Assembly: GCA_943736015.1 (NCBI GenBank)
Contig: OX031070.1
Location: forward strand, 40,540,173-40,604,172
Origin: Tridacna crocea
Lineage: Eukaryota; Mollusca; Bivalvia; Cardiida; Cardiidae
Direction of reading: 5' to 3'
DNA length: 64,000 bases
The translations under genes and the position numbers were made by a program. A model generated the notes under the pieces. The model was given only the letters and a program-made list of their open reading frames with translations. It had not been told where the DNA came from and ran no database searches. Every line of letters begins with the position of its first letter. Within the stretch, counting starts at the first letter, position 1. This document shows positions 23,501 through 32,880 of this stretch, piece by piece.

Positions 23501-26500
23501 ATCATGAAAATTATTTTCTGTGAAAAAATGTAATCCGAAAAAATATGCATGACGTTTTCAAAAAAAAAAAAAATTCTTAACCCTCTAGCTGCTTATCGCG
23601 ACTTGTTGACCTTTTGCGGACAGCGTAGATCAAGATCAGACTGCACAGAACGGTCGGAGAAGGGTTAATTTACAATATTGAGTGAATGAAAGACAAGTAA
23701 GTTTTTTTCCGCAATGAAAATTGAATGAATTCTCTTAAGAATTTGGGTCAGGTATGTTTTCAGACCAGTTAATTATTCTGCAAAAAATGAAGCCAAATAA
23801 GCTGTCCCTTTTACAGGCAGTGGACGCGAGAAAAGATCTATGGGAAAATAACAGCTTAAATAGTGGCCGTTTAGAAGTTCGTTTCAGTGTATATAACAAT
23901 ACGTCTATGGAAAAATCCAGCATGTTTATTGCGTCATATTTCTGAAAAAAATAATTATTTCAAACGGGAAAAACTATTTTAGAAATACCATTGTTTATTA
24001 TAAACCTTTGAATACTGTTTCTCCATATAGATTTTCGAGAACACTGGATTTTTGCCGTTTTCTTTTCCCCCACATACTAACAAACAAAAAAATATCAGAC
24101 CTTTTACCAGGGCTATTTCCCAAGCCTGTAGGGGATATTTTTTTTTTTTCATACATGATCAGTGCACTGGTCATATGCTAATTAACCATAACTGGATGAA
24201 TCGAACACGGAGGCGTTGTTCTGAATTAAGGTACATTGTATATTAAATTTTGAAATTCGCTGAATCGATTGCCATTTGGCCTGCAACACGCGAAAAGGGA
24301 CATTCGGACATCTGCGTAAAGTGTCGTCTCGGATCAGCCTGCGCAGGCTAATCCGAGACGGCACTTTCCGTTTCAATGCCATTTTCTGTTTTGCGCATGT
24401 CTATTGTAGCACAAAATCTAATGTAGTCATAAAGTGCCGTCTCGGATTAGCCTGCGCGGACTGCGCAGGCTGATCCGAGACGACACTTTACGCAGATGTC
24501 CGAATGTCCCTTTTCGCGTGTTGCACACCATTTAATAGTCCGGTTCTGTACCCAGAATGTCCAAATCAGATAGGTATGTATTTGAAAAATGCCACCTAGC
24601 GGAAGATAATGACTTGCGACGTATGAATTCGATCTGGAAAATCTACTTGTAAACAATAAATAGACTAAACTTCTGCAAAATGACCAGCCAGTTATTTAAA
24701 CGCTCAAAATTGCAGTACATTACTGAACGCAGACGTACAGTTTCTTTACGGTTACAAAGAGAAATACATCTTTTTGTATTTATCGTTGTTTTACGAGACA
24801 TTAAATTTTTGAGTTACTGCAGAGAACAAAGCAGGGGTTAACCATCTGTCCTTTCCAATGCAGTCTCATAGAGTGTTACTTTCGATTGCCGAATGATACC
24901 TAAAAAGTAGTGTACAAGTAATGAAAAAAGTTTACGTATATATGGAAGGAAAAAAAACTTATAAAACGTCGATATTTTGAAAAGAAGTCGAAAAAGTTGG
25001 ACATTTCAGATCATGGGGCCTTTGAAAAGCTGAAAGCTATAAGGAGCACTAGGGTATTTCAAAGGGAGCGGTGATGGTTCGCAATGGGACAGGGGATGTG
25101 ACATTGTCGTGAGAAAATAGGAAGTGTGTCTGGTTCGGGGGGGGGGGGGGGAGAAAGGGGAGTGTGTCCCTCCATTAGTTTTCAAATTATTATTTGTATA
25201 CAATAAAAGCTATTTCGATGCATTTTACACGAGACCGCAATAACTTTCTGTGTGTCGTGCAGACAATTCAGTGCGTCTATTTGAGAATGTTTTAAGCAAA
25301 AGTTTTATTTTTTTAAACCATTACCACACAATCCCTACTTTTGACGCCCATGAGAAAGAAGCCCTTTGAAAACACTGTGCCGGAAAAGGAGAAAATGCTG
25401 GTAACCAGCATTTTCTCCTTTTCCCACAGTGTTTTCTACCCTTCCCAGAACAAATTTCAATTTTTTAGTCACCTTTATTTTGTCGTCTGCAAATGCTTTT
25501 AATTTGAACCAGTCTAAAATTTTGTCGTGTTGTAAAGAGTTAAACAAAAAGTCATGTATAATATAGTTGATCTAGATAAAGATTCCAATGTAAATTAAAA
25601 AAATAAGGTACTATACACAATTCTTTAAGGGAAGGGAGATAACCGCGTTTAGGTTTACACAGATTAAAACTGGGATTTATGGTTCAATGCTGTTCTGTAT
25701 GAATTAAGACCCAAGCTGACTGCATAGAAATTATATTTGTTGAAATGGATATTGAACTTTTACCAGACAATTCCGCGTTTTCAATTGGCTTTTAAAACAT
25801 TGCGGGAAAAGGAATAAATGCATGTTACCTTTTTGGTTCATAAAAAATTAATGTCAAATTTGTTAAGTCTAATTCTTTGGTAGTTTCGTAAAATCTTTAC
25901 CATTGCTTCGTGAATAAGATGTGGCAAAAAAGAGAAACTTCTTTTCCCGATCATTTCTTTGTTTTCCGCAATATTTTCAAAAAAGGTATGCTGTAACTTG
26001 CACAAAAAAAGATCTTCTGCCGGGAGTGTTCATTCGACAGGAGTTTTCAAACAACAGTCTGCGGTAGGTCCAAGGGACTCGAAAGCAAAGTATTTTCCTT
26101 TTTCACAGGATTTTGCATGACATATAAATTGAACTTAAAACTATTTCTTGTTAACCCATTACCACACAATCCCTACTTTTGACGCCCCAGAGGGAGAGGC
26201 CTTTTGAAAACACTGTAGGAAAAGGAGAAAATGCTGGTAACCAGCATTTTCTCCTTTTCCCACAGTGTTTTCTACCCTTCCCAGAACAAATTTCAATTTT
26301 TCAGTCACCTTTATTTTGTAGTCTGCAAATGCTTTCAATTTGAACCAGTCTAAAATTTTGTCGTGTGGTAAAGAGTTAAATAAATCCTATGGCTTTCATA
26401 ATGTGATCTATTGCATGCCATAAAGAGATATAGGTGACACCTCAAATTTTATGAAAATGTCTTATGTGATATATCAGATCTGACATGACTTGTTTTTGCG

Positions 26501-28301
26501 ATAAAAATTTATTAAACGAGTGAATTTGACCGCTAATTTCCTTTAGAAACCTAGGTCGGCAATTTCTTAGAAAGGAAGCGTATAATTACAGAGTGTTGAC
26601 CAAATACAGCACTATTTTCTTATCTCACACGTGTGTGAGACAAGAAAATTCGTAACGACTGTATTACATTGAAAACAAGGGAGGTTATGTGATAAATAGA
26701 GGATCATCAACTAGTAATTTTTGATATGAAAAAATATCTCAAGAGGATTCGTTGTTAGTTGTTGAAAAAACGAGTGCGCAGCACTAGTCTTTTTTAACGC
26801 CTTACAATGCATCCGAGTGAGATATTTGATATCAAAAATAATCAGTTGATTATTCTATTTATTATGTACCTTATTAACATTATTTTTAATTTTTCGTTTG
26901 AAAGTCGTAATCAATACTGTGGATAGAGAGAAGAAATCAGGGACATAGTGCGGATGAATACATAATTTAAAAGCGCAAAACGAGACTTCGTTGAAAAAAT
27001 AAAACTTACAATTAACACCATCTATAAGTGCTTAATGGGCTTAATGAAAAAAAGTAGTTCCTAAATTACGGCAGGATGTGAGAGTGGAAGTTGATATCGT
27101 CACTAGTGATGATATCAGAATTTTTTTACACCGGGAAATTCCAGGATTTCACTGCTAGGTATATAATAAATAGAGGATATTTGCTTTTTTCGGTGTAAGA
27201 TCGAAATTTATTTCATCGAGTGGACACCATCGGTAATATTTTCACGAGTGGCGCAGCCACGAGTGAAAATATCAACGATGGTGTTCACGAGATGAAATAA
27301 ATTTCGATCTTTCACCGAAAAAAACAAATATTCTATTTATTTTATGCTTTTAACCCTTTCTGGGAGGAGCTTTATCAAAATTCAGTAGTTCTTTTCCCTT
27401 ATTCCCCGTGGCGTACCCCTCCCGCATAGCAACGCTACGTCAAGCGCGAGAAATGTAAGGTATATGACGTCATATTTCCCATCTGGTCGTTAGGCACGCG
27501 CAATTTACCTAGGCAACAAGAACGTGAAAATCGGTATTTTCACTGGTGGTACCAGTGTAAGATCGAAAAATATTTTCACTGCTATTTCTCGATATCCTAC
27601 CGGAAAGCATAAAATAAAAATATATCTTAAATCGTATGTATTACTGCACTGAAATAATCACCGTGCAGCTTGTATCATTTCCGACATATCCAGAAATGCG
27701 TACACGTGCGTGCGAAATTTACTTTGAATCTTTCTTTCATATCCGCGAAACTTCAAATATCAAACAGTTATTCAGTTATGTATGTAAAACAAAGTAAAAT
27801 AAAATAATCAACTGGTTATTTTTGATATGAAAAATATCTCACTCGGATGCGTCGTATGGAGTTAAAAAAAGACTCCTGCTGTGTACTCGTTTTTTTCAAC
27901 GCCTTACAACACATCCTCGTGAGATATTTTTCATATCGAAAATAACCAGTTGATTATCCTCTATTTCTTGAACCTAGAATCCTACTTGGAATGATATAAA
28001 AGAATGATTGTTAAATACGTGCCTAGGTCGTCAAAAAGAACTTTTAAACTTTTTCAAATCTCCTTTTTCACTTGTCAAACTGAAAGTATTTGCAGATAAT
28101 AAATTAACACTTTACCACGCAGTCCCGAATTTAACAAACCTGATGTAGCGATCGCTAGAGATCCAAAACCAGACTGCAGATTACGACAATGATTAAGATT
28201 GTTGACAAATACGACTCTAAATGTACGCCGTCTGCTAGAACTACTTAAGCCTTTACCCATAATCCCCAGTTTTAACGACCATATGGTAAGAGAGAAAAGA
28301 T

Positions 28302-28336
<35 letters not shown>

Positions 28337-31300
28337 ATGCTGGTAACAAGCTTTACTCCTTTTAGCACAATGTTTTCTACACTTCCACACACAAAATCCA
28401 AATTCTGAGTGATTTGTTTGTTTATTTATTTATTATTTATTTATTGTCTGCTCAGTGCGTTCAATTTGAAATAATTGCGCTCATGGAGTACAATGTTTTT
28501 GATTGCTCAGAATCAGATCACGTGTCGTTAAAAACCTGTATACCATTTTTCGATGAACGCGATGGGACTAGTCTACTTTCAGTTTTTCCAATTTGATGGA
28601 GTAAAATCGTTTTTGATTGGTCAAAATCAGGTCATGTGTCGTTAAAAACCTGTATACCATTTGTCGATGAACGCAGTGGGACTACTTTCAGTTTTTCCAA
28701 ATTGTTGTGTAGTATCTAGTTTTAGACTTTATGCAAACTGTTTATGGGCTATATTTAGAGTTCCATCGCTGAATCAGCCAAATGCAGAGATTGATTTCAC
28801 TGTCTTCTAAAAAACTTACAAAAAAGAAACTTCTGAATAAACTTTGACAAAATGTTGTATGTTTAGATTAGTGGCACCCTAAAAATTAAATAATACGCTA
28901 TGCCAACAGTGAATCGAGAGTCTGAATGGTCGACGTCATCAGTTACATAATTCAATACGTCAGCGGTCGATTTCTAGGAAGCAAAGGTCACTGAGTTAAA
29001 TTTAGTGCATTGTGTAAATGGAAAATTTACTCTTGCATATAAATGAATTTGATTTCTTCTTTTATGACGGGGTTACTGTTATCTTTTGAGCTCTACTGGC
29101 TTTCAGCCAGCAGAGCTTACGTCATGGCGTGGTTTCCGTCGTCCGTCCGTCTGTCCGTCCGTCCGTTTGTCTTTTTCTTGTTTGTACGATATTTAAAGTC
29201 TGCAATTTTTCAATTTCTTGTTTATGGGATAAAATGTGTATATGTGATTGGATTTTTGCGAAACTTGCACAGTTTGTCTATCTCACCAATAGCTTCAGCC
29301 CTGTCAATTTTGAAATAAGTCCAGCAAACAGTATGAGAAAAGAAACCATTTCTAGCTGAAAATTACTAATTCTTGTTTACGCAATAAAGTCTGCATTTCT
29401 TGTTTGTCTTCTTGCATCCCGAATTTATAATGTATGCTAGCATATTTAAGCAAAATTTAATTCTCTGCCAGTAAAGCATATTCAGGCCTTCAGGGCCTTC
29501 TAGTTTTTTTATCGCGGGGATTTGGAAAAAAAAAAATGATAGATTACTATTGAGCAGAAAGAAATAATCGTGGATTGGATGTCCCAGAATGTAGATTCTA
29601 TAGATCTAATGAAAAAATAAATAAATAAATAAACTTGGAGAAAAGACCGAAATAAGTGAATACACTGTGTCAAGAATTTTTGAAATGTTGGCGTCATAAG
29701 GACGATATTTGAAACAAGCCTAAAACTGGGAAATAAAGAAAAAAGAATTGTTCAAAAGAATTAACGGCTGTGACACCGGTTTTTTACAATCTAACAAGTG
29801 GGCCATAAACCGTTGCCAACTTGGCGTCATTCGATTTATAACTTACAAGAAACATAGGATAGACCAAGTCTTATATAAATATGGGCAATAGGCAGATAGG
29901 CCTACCCATGGAGAACAGATCTGCCGACGGTACGAAGACCCCCCCCCCCCTTTTTTTTTTTTACAAATTATCTACAAAAAGGGTCACTCGGATGAACACA
30001 TCGTCCGCTTAGCCTCAAGTTAAGCTAGTTGATTTATTGTTCATATATTCTACGTATTCTTTTTTATTTTGTTCGATGAATCATCGAAAGTATTAATTTC
30101 AAAGCCAGCAAAATGGCCACCTTCGACTGAAAAAATATGTTGAAAAGCTGAAAATAGATTGTGTATTCATGCGCGCGCTACCAAGTATCCGTAAAGGAAA
30201 TTAACTCCTATTTACTATCGAAAAATGATTTAAGTTAACAGCGAGTGCAATTATAAGGGTTGAGTGCAGATATTTGTGTTTTCATCGAGATATAAAATGC
30301 AATTGCCTTATTACATGGCAATTGCAATTGCCTTTTTTATCTCGATGAAAACACAAAAATCTGCAATCAACCCTTTACAAACAACTTTAATGTTGTTTGG
30401 TAAGAATTGACGACAACCAATAGTTTTGGGACGCCAGAACAAAAGAATAAGTTCCTGAAGCGGAATCACAAATCAAAATTTCAGAAAAGGAAAAATAAAA
30501 GATCGTGTAATACGGTAGCAACTTACACACAACGAAAAGCGGCATCAGTCCAACGATGTTCGTAAACGTCATTCCAATGCCACTGAGGAATCCCCAGGCC
30601 CCTAATACGCTGAAGGGGACAACCAAAACCGCCACTCTTCCAATATTCATACGCTTGGCAACGCAGTCCCCACCGGAAAGAAGAAATCCACAATATGTTA
30701 TAAAAATGCCAACAGCCAGTGAAAAAATACGAATATCTGGAAACGTGTCATTACCAACTTCCTCTAAGTGTGACTCTGAGTGACTGTAAAAAAGTGTAAT
30801 ATTTTCATTTTTCCACTTTTTCATTTCTCTCAAAAAACTATGCTGCCATGAAACAGAATCTTCATGAAAAGCCGCTATATCTTGTCTGAGGTAGAATCGC
30901 AATTTCACTGGATATGTCGAACTTTTCAGAAAATAGCTTGTCACCGTTTTCTGGCGAAGTTTTAACTCGAACTTATTGTCAACGTTGAAATGTGGTTCGA
31001 ACAGTTTTACGTTCACATTTTCAGACACGGTTATGACACATCTTTGGTTGAACTTGGCGCAGACATCAAATAGATCTGCAATTCTATAGTGTGCTGGAAT
31101 TGTGACGTTGGCGACCGTTTCTAGTACGAGTTTCACATCTTCGTCTGATATGTCCACTGTCCCATTATAGCCGTTTGGTCTCGCAATTATAACGTCAGCA
31201 AAGAGCGGCTTTTTTACTGATCGTATTGAAGAGAATTTATTGGCACTCAGGTCCGGAAAAACGGGCAAAAGTCGTCGAATATTTTCGTCCGTTTCACCAT

Positions 31301-31478
31301 TTCTCGGTGTGTAAAGTTCCTTGATGTCATTATTCAAAGTTCTAGTCAGAAGGGACAACCCAAACATAACCTGTATCAGGACCATTCCAACAACAACTTT
31401 CCATGGGTTTCTGGCTATAAAACCAGCATATTTCTCAGCAATACCCTCCACGAAAACTTTTGCCTTCGGTGACGACAT
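15995..31478 (-). CDS. Patched-domain-containing (PTCHD/Ptr-like) membrane protein, three-exon gene, 891 aa
   Basis: Joined exons are 31478-30527, 19208-19008 and 17517-15995: 952+201+1523 = 2676 nt, exactly 892 codons with the TAA stop at 15997-15995. Both introns have GT..AG ends in phase 1. The architecture is that of the Patched/Ptr (RND-fold) family: one N-terminal helix (about residues 26-45), a luminal or extracellular domain (46-245), a sterol-sensing-domain-like bundle (about 250-405), a Cys-rich cytoplasmic loop (about 415-445), helix 7 (467-490), a second ectodomain (491-675), then five helices (676-835) and an acidic tail. Motifs include GMTFTNIVGLMPLFVV and TFGILCGLPILLLT. Family members are thought to move sterols or lipids or to modulate Hedgehog signalling; the ligand here is unknown. 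The helix-4 GxDD-type motif reads FHEVN and the helix-10 motif GLCFCSE, so the usual aspartates are missing. NPC1 or Dispatched are less likely. Family call secure, exact subfamily not. Confidence 0.87.
17649..17950 (-). pseudogene. Decayed partial duplicate of PTCHD-like exon 3, inside intron 2
   Basis: The minus strand reads YTYLYSECTNDGARTQNEME then NIMPIAYFMTFGIL, against YLYTFLYSEGTNNGARMYNV and MPIIYNTTFGIL in exon 3 (residues about 752-786). After a frameshift near GIL the similarity resumes in another frame as FLTKSHTCIFQTF, stop, KVLW, against LLLTKSYVFQTVMKVLG. It is a nonfunctional fragment of about 60 codons. It lies between exons 2 and 3 in the same orientation as the gene. A decayed alternative exon is less likely because the parent segment is internal to a single large exon. 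Confidence 0.75.
17970..18190 (-). mobile_element. tRNA-derived SINE, intron 2
   Basis: The minus strand reads TTGCCTAGTGGTTATCTGC (A-box region) and GGTCAACGGTTCGAGTGCAT (B box) from about 18187 to 18130. A non-tRNA body runs to about 17970. The acceptor stem is only partly paired, so it is not a functional tRNA gene. It abuts the PTCHD fragment at 17649-17950. Confidence 0.6.
18660..18724. repeat. Short palindromic repeat L, complete
   Basis: AAGGTATCGACGCATGTCAG pairs with CTGACATGGGTCGATACTTT around CCTACGCGGGCTGCACAG. Further partial copies lie at 47650-47715 and 58612-58680. Confidence 0.6.
18731..18959 (+). mobile_element. TTAA-type foldback MITE A with a perfect 33-bp-arm hairpin (intron 2)
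   Basis: The left end is TTACCTCTTTACCAAACGGC (a TTAA variant), the right end GGTAAAGGGTTAA. Arms 18838-18870 and 18872-18904 are perfectly complementary around one unpaired base. It sits about 50 bp from the exon 2 donor. Confidence 0.8.
19008..19208 (-). CDS. PTCHD-like gene, exon 2 (residues 318-384)
   Basis: The acceptor TTTTCAG precedes 19208 and the donor CAG|GTACGAG begins at 19007. The 201-nt exon is phase 1 on both sides and encodes FHEVNMGMAMLSSVANNLGE through to TFAIYT. It covers the end of helix 4, the amphipathic linker and helices 5 and 6 of the sterol-sensing-like bundle. An alternative donor six bases further downstream (CGA|GTAAGC) keeps the frame and would add two residues (GT before the next exon). 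A missing micro-exon at the exon 1/2 junction cannot be excluded, because family members usually have a few more residues there. Confidence 0.75.
19209..20130. other. Intron 1, 3' part, no element recognised
   Basis: AT-rich, with short overlapping open frames without motifs. A microrepeat of TTTATGCATTCTA-type units lies a little further on, at 20480-20600. Confidence 0.5.
20137..20398. mobile_element. Foldback family E
   Basis: CCGGTGTAATGCAGAGAAAT at 20137 and TCTGCATTACACCGG at 20397. The interior has repeated TCTACGTCGAGAAATGACCC units with ATGACCCATGGGTCAT palindromes. Confidence 0.75.
20739..20967 (+). mobile_element. TTAA-type foldback MITE A, diverged core
   Basis: TTAA at both ends (20739-20742, 20964-20967). 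The core hairpin is interrupted by substitutions (GGGAAAAGAAGACAATCCTG against CAGTATTGTCTCCTTTTCCC) and the flanks match type A. Confidence 0.72.
21138..21367 (+). mobile_element. TTAA-type foldback MITE, B-core variant
   Basis: TTAACCCTTTACTTGATATG at 21138, TTAA at 21364-21367. The core GGAGAAATTGCTCGTTACGA is intermediate between A (GTGGGAAAAGGAG) and B (TTGCTCG loop). Outer segments match neither type closely. Confidence 0.7.
21532..21978. mobile_element. Foldback family F (GAAAGATCGAAATTTATTTC), complete
   Basis: A hairpin at 21540-21690 (arms around GAGTGGTGCAGCCACGAGTG), then about 280 bp of non-palindromic tail (TGGGAGGAGCTTTATCAAAA, GTGGCGTACCCCTCCCGCAT, CTCGATATCCTACCGG) ending GCATGAAATAAATAGAGGAT. 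No coding capacity. Confidence 0.7.
21979..22095. mobile_element. Foldback family F, left-arm fragment in tandem with the previous copy
   Basis: GAGGATATTTGTTTTTTTCG to ACGAGTGGCGCAGC repeats the left arm directly after the complete copy, then breaks off. Confidence 0.6.
22790..22950. mobile_element. Foldback family F, tail fragment
   Basis: TAATAAGACGTCATATTTGC, TGGTTGTTAGGCACGAGCAA and TTTCTCGATATCCTACCGGA, then GCATGAAATAAA, match the tail of the complete copies. Confidence 0.65.
23577..23668 (+). mobile_element. Short (92-bp) TTAA-bounded element, type C
   Basis: TTAACCCTCTAGCTGCTTAT at the left and GGAGAAGGGTTAA at the right. The inside holds ATCAAGATCAGACTGCACAG, a motif also near 15290, 48185 and 57215. 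No hairpin core of type A or B. Confidence 0.5.
24282..24525. mobile_element. Foldback family J (CAACACGCGAAAAGGGACAT), complete
   Basis: The termini TGCAACACGCGAAAAGGGAC and TCCCTTTTCGCGTGTTGCA are perfect inverted repeats. Each half contains its own small hairpin (TCAGCCTGCGCAGGCTAA; TTAGCCTGCGCGGACTGCGC), so the element folds as one large or two small hairpins. I associate this repeat with several bivalves (from memory). Confidence 0.75.
25313..25543 (-). mobile_element. TTAA-type foldback MITE A, complete, reverse
   Basis: TTAA at 25313 and 25540. It runs ACCACACAATCCCTACTTTT, the core hairpin with loop GCTGGTAACCAGC, then TCTGCAAATGCTTTTAATTT and TAAAGAGTTAA. It is close in sequence to the copy at 26151-26379. 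Confidence 0.8.
25756..25990 (-). mobile_element. TTAA-type foldback MITE A, degenerate fragments
   Basis: TTTTACCAGACAATTCCGCG, a half core (CATTGCGGGAAAAGGAATAA) and a second partial core at about 25918-25975 suggest a decayed or interrupted copy. Confidence 0.4.
26151..26379 (-). mobile_element. TTAA-type foldback MITE A, complete, reverse
   Basis: TTAACCCATTACCACACAATC at 26151 and GGTAAAGAGTTAA ending 26379. The hairpin core is nearly perfect. It lies in intron 1 of the PTCHD-like gene. Confidence 0.82.
26690..26965 (-). mobile_element. Foldback family I, reverse, with tail
   Basis: Hairpin 26692-26868, then tail TTATTAACATTATTTTTAAT to GGACATAGTGCGGATGAATA, the reverse complement of the tail at 10065-10200. 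Confidence 0.65.
26966..27165 (+). repeat. Interspersed repeat N, second copy
   Basis: AGTAGTTCCTAAATTACGGC to TTTCACTGCTAGGTATATAA match the reverse complement of about 3690-3845. It lies between a family I and a family F element. Confidence 0.5.
27165..27620. mobile_element. Foldback family F, complete (intron 1)
   Basis: Hairpin 27188-27325 around GAGTGGCGCAGCCACGAGTG, tail 27330-27620 ending CGGAAAGCATAAAATAAA. Confidence 0.75.
27800..27968. mobile_element. Foldback family I, hairpin only
   Basis: AATAATCAACTGGTTATTTT to AACCAGTTGATTATCCTCTA, arms about 75 bp, GATATGAAAAATATCTCACT inside. No tail. Confidence 0.7.
28245..28460 (-). mobile_element. TTAA-type foldback MITE A carrying a GT/GA microsatellite in its core
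   Basis: AAGCCTTTACCCATAATCCC is the left end. The left core arm is replaced by (GT)n(GA)n at 28302-28336. The loop AATGCTGGTAACAAGC and right arm AGCACAATGTTTTCTACAC remain. The end near 28450 is unclear. Confidence 0.55.
28302..28336. repeat. (GT)n(GA)n microsatellite
   Basis: About ten GT followed by seven GA repeats, inside the core of a MITE A. Confidence 0.95.
28470..30380. repeat. Left arm of a 1.8-kb inverted duplication (intron 1)
   Basis: Matches the reverse complement of 39443-41180 in blocks: 28478-28720 with 41020-41170, 28740-29060 with 40670-41020, 29490-29710 with 40490-40670, 29770-30130 with 40220-40490, 30190-30375 with 39445-39710. A diagnostic shared stretch is GTTCGATGAATCATCGAAAG at 30072-30091. 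It carries its own insertion (29093-29505) and an internal duplication of about 120 bp (28478-28590 repeated at 28597-28705). Confidence 0.8.
29093..29505. mobile_element. Interspersed repeat (AGCTCTACTGGC..CAGCAGAGCTTACG) with CCGT minisatellite
   Basis: Present in the left inverted-duplication arm, absent from the right arm, so it is an insertion of about 400 bp. It starts with a small hairpin (CTACTGGCTTTCAGCCAGCA), followed by TACGTCATGGCGTGGTTTCC, (CCGT)n, and ends near CAGGCCTTCAGGGCCTTCTA. It resembles a repeat I associate with molluscs; unverified. Confidence 0.55.
30527..31478 (-). CDS. PTCHD-like gene, exon 1 (residues 1-317)
   Basis: ATG at 31478-31476 opens MSSPKAKVFVEGIAEKYAGF. 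An amphipathic start followed by a helix (NPWKVVVGMVLIQVMFG) is typical of Patched-domain proteins. The ectodomain carries N-glycosylation sequons (NGT at about 105, NVT at about 124, NIT at about 226, NDT at about 243) and paired cysteines at about 140 and 147. Helices 2-4 follow. The reading frame runs on past the exon, but the donor TGT|GTAAGT (intron from 30526) leaves phase 1, which exon 2 completes. No upstream in-frame ATG is needed. Confidence 0.85.
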
Positions 31479-31879
31479 GACTGTCTACACTGATGTGGAA
31501 ATGTATTGTGAAGCTGTTTCTATCTAGTTGCAACTCGTCACAGACCTAAAAATTAACGAGGCATGGCGCGTTGAACATCAGCGTAAGGCTCACGTGACAG
31601 CTAAGTTTTACACAACTGTAGGTTTCAATGTCACTGTATTACCCGTTATTTAACAGCTATCTTAAATCTATTACCAAACAACAAAGTGTAAGACTTGTCC
31701 AAATGTGACAGTCTTGAAAAAAGACAATTTGGCAAATTCGGCTCTCATAGTAATATCTGTCTTAACGGCTGAGACACGGACTTAAAAAAAAAATGTAAAT
31801 GTTTGCGATCGGCATTTTTCTTGTTTCCAAAAGTGTGCTTTCTCAGGGTGTAAAACATTGGATTATTTTTCTTCAAGTA

Positions 31880-32880
31880 AAGAGGTCAGGGCAAAGTGTT
31901 CCTATGCCCAAGGACAAGTGTACCCATGCCCAAGCCAAAGATTCCTTATGCTCAGGACCAAGTGTCTCAATGCCTAGTACCAAAAGTCTTTTTGCTCAAA
32001 CAAGGTATCCCCATGTCCGGGGCCAAGTATCTTTATAGCCAAGGCCAAGTGTCCCTATGCTCTGGGCCAAGTTCCCCTGTGCTAAGTGCCAAGCGTCCCC
32101 ATGTTTTGGACCTAGGGCCAAGTGACTCATACTCAGGGCCAAGTGTCCCTATACTCAAGGCCAAGAGCCCCTATGTCCAGAGGTATATGTCCCTACGCTC
32201 ATGGCCTAAGGATCCAATGCTAAAAACCAAGTGTCCAGTCAAGGCCAAGTGTCAGACCAAATGCTCAAGACCAAATGTCCCAATGCTCAGGGCCAAGTGT
32301 GTCTATGCCAAGGGCCAACTGTCACTAAGCTCAAGGCCAAGTATTTCCTTACTGACAACCAAGTGTCTCTATGCCCAAGGCCAAGTGACCCCTTTTGCTC
32401 ACGGCTAAGAGTATCTTTGCCTAGAAAAAAGTGTCCCCATGCTCAGGGCCAGTTGCCAACACACTTAGAGCCAAGTGTCCCTATAGTCAGAGTCAAGTGT
32501 CCCCATTTTCATGAAGAAGTGTACCCATACTCTGGGACAAGTGTCCTATTCAGGGACAATCGTCCCTGTGCCTAAGGTCTCTTATGGACCAAATGACCCA
32601 ATGCTCAAGGCCAAGCGTCCCCATGCTCAGGAGCAATTTTCGCTATTCTCAGGGCCAAATGCCCTCATACTCATGGCCAAGTATCCCTATGCTCAGTACC
32701 AGGTGACCGTATTCCCGGGTCTATGTGTCCCTGTACTCAGAGTCCCTATGCTCAAGGTCAAGTGTCCCTCTGCCCGGCGACAAGTGTCCGTATTCCCAGG
32801 GCCAAGTAATCCCTTGCTAAGAGCCAAGTGTCCCTGTACCAGGACCAAGAGTCCAAAAGTCTAGGGCCAAATGTCTCTAT
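31880..32880 (+). repeat. Minisatellite, 22-bp unit, about 1 kb
   Basis: The unit is close to AAGTGTCCCTATGCTCAGGGCC, about 40-45 copies with substitutions and a few length variants. Because 22 is not a multiple of 3 and the unit has no stops, all three plus frames stay open in places (31799-32864). Those frames are repeat artefacts. It starts about 400 bp upstream of the PTCHD-like start codon. Confidence 0.9.

Larger units (their letters stand above)
22960..25310. other. Intron 1, mostly unrecognised apart from the elements listed inside
   Basis: Besides 23577-23668 and 24282-24525 I see only A/T runs, a G-run at 25137-25151, and a segment at 24530-24625 (GTACCCAGAATGTCCAAATC) that recurs at 33206-33285. 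Confidence 0.5.

Noticed and set aside
31799..32864. Overlapping plus-strand open frames of 79-170 codons with GPSVPML-type repeats
   Set aside because: They are translations of the 22-bp minisatellite in all three frames; no start context, no domain.
31880..32880. CRISPR-like regular repeats
   Set aside because: Contiguous 22-bp units without unique spacers in an intron-containing eukaryotic sequence.
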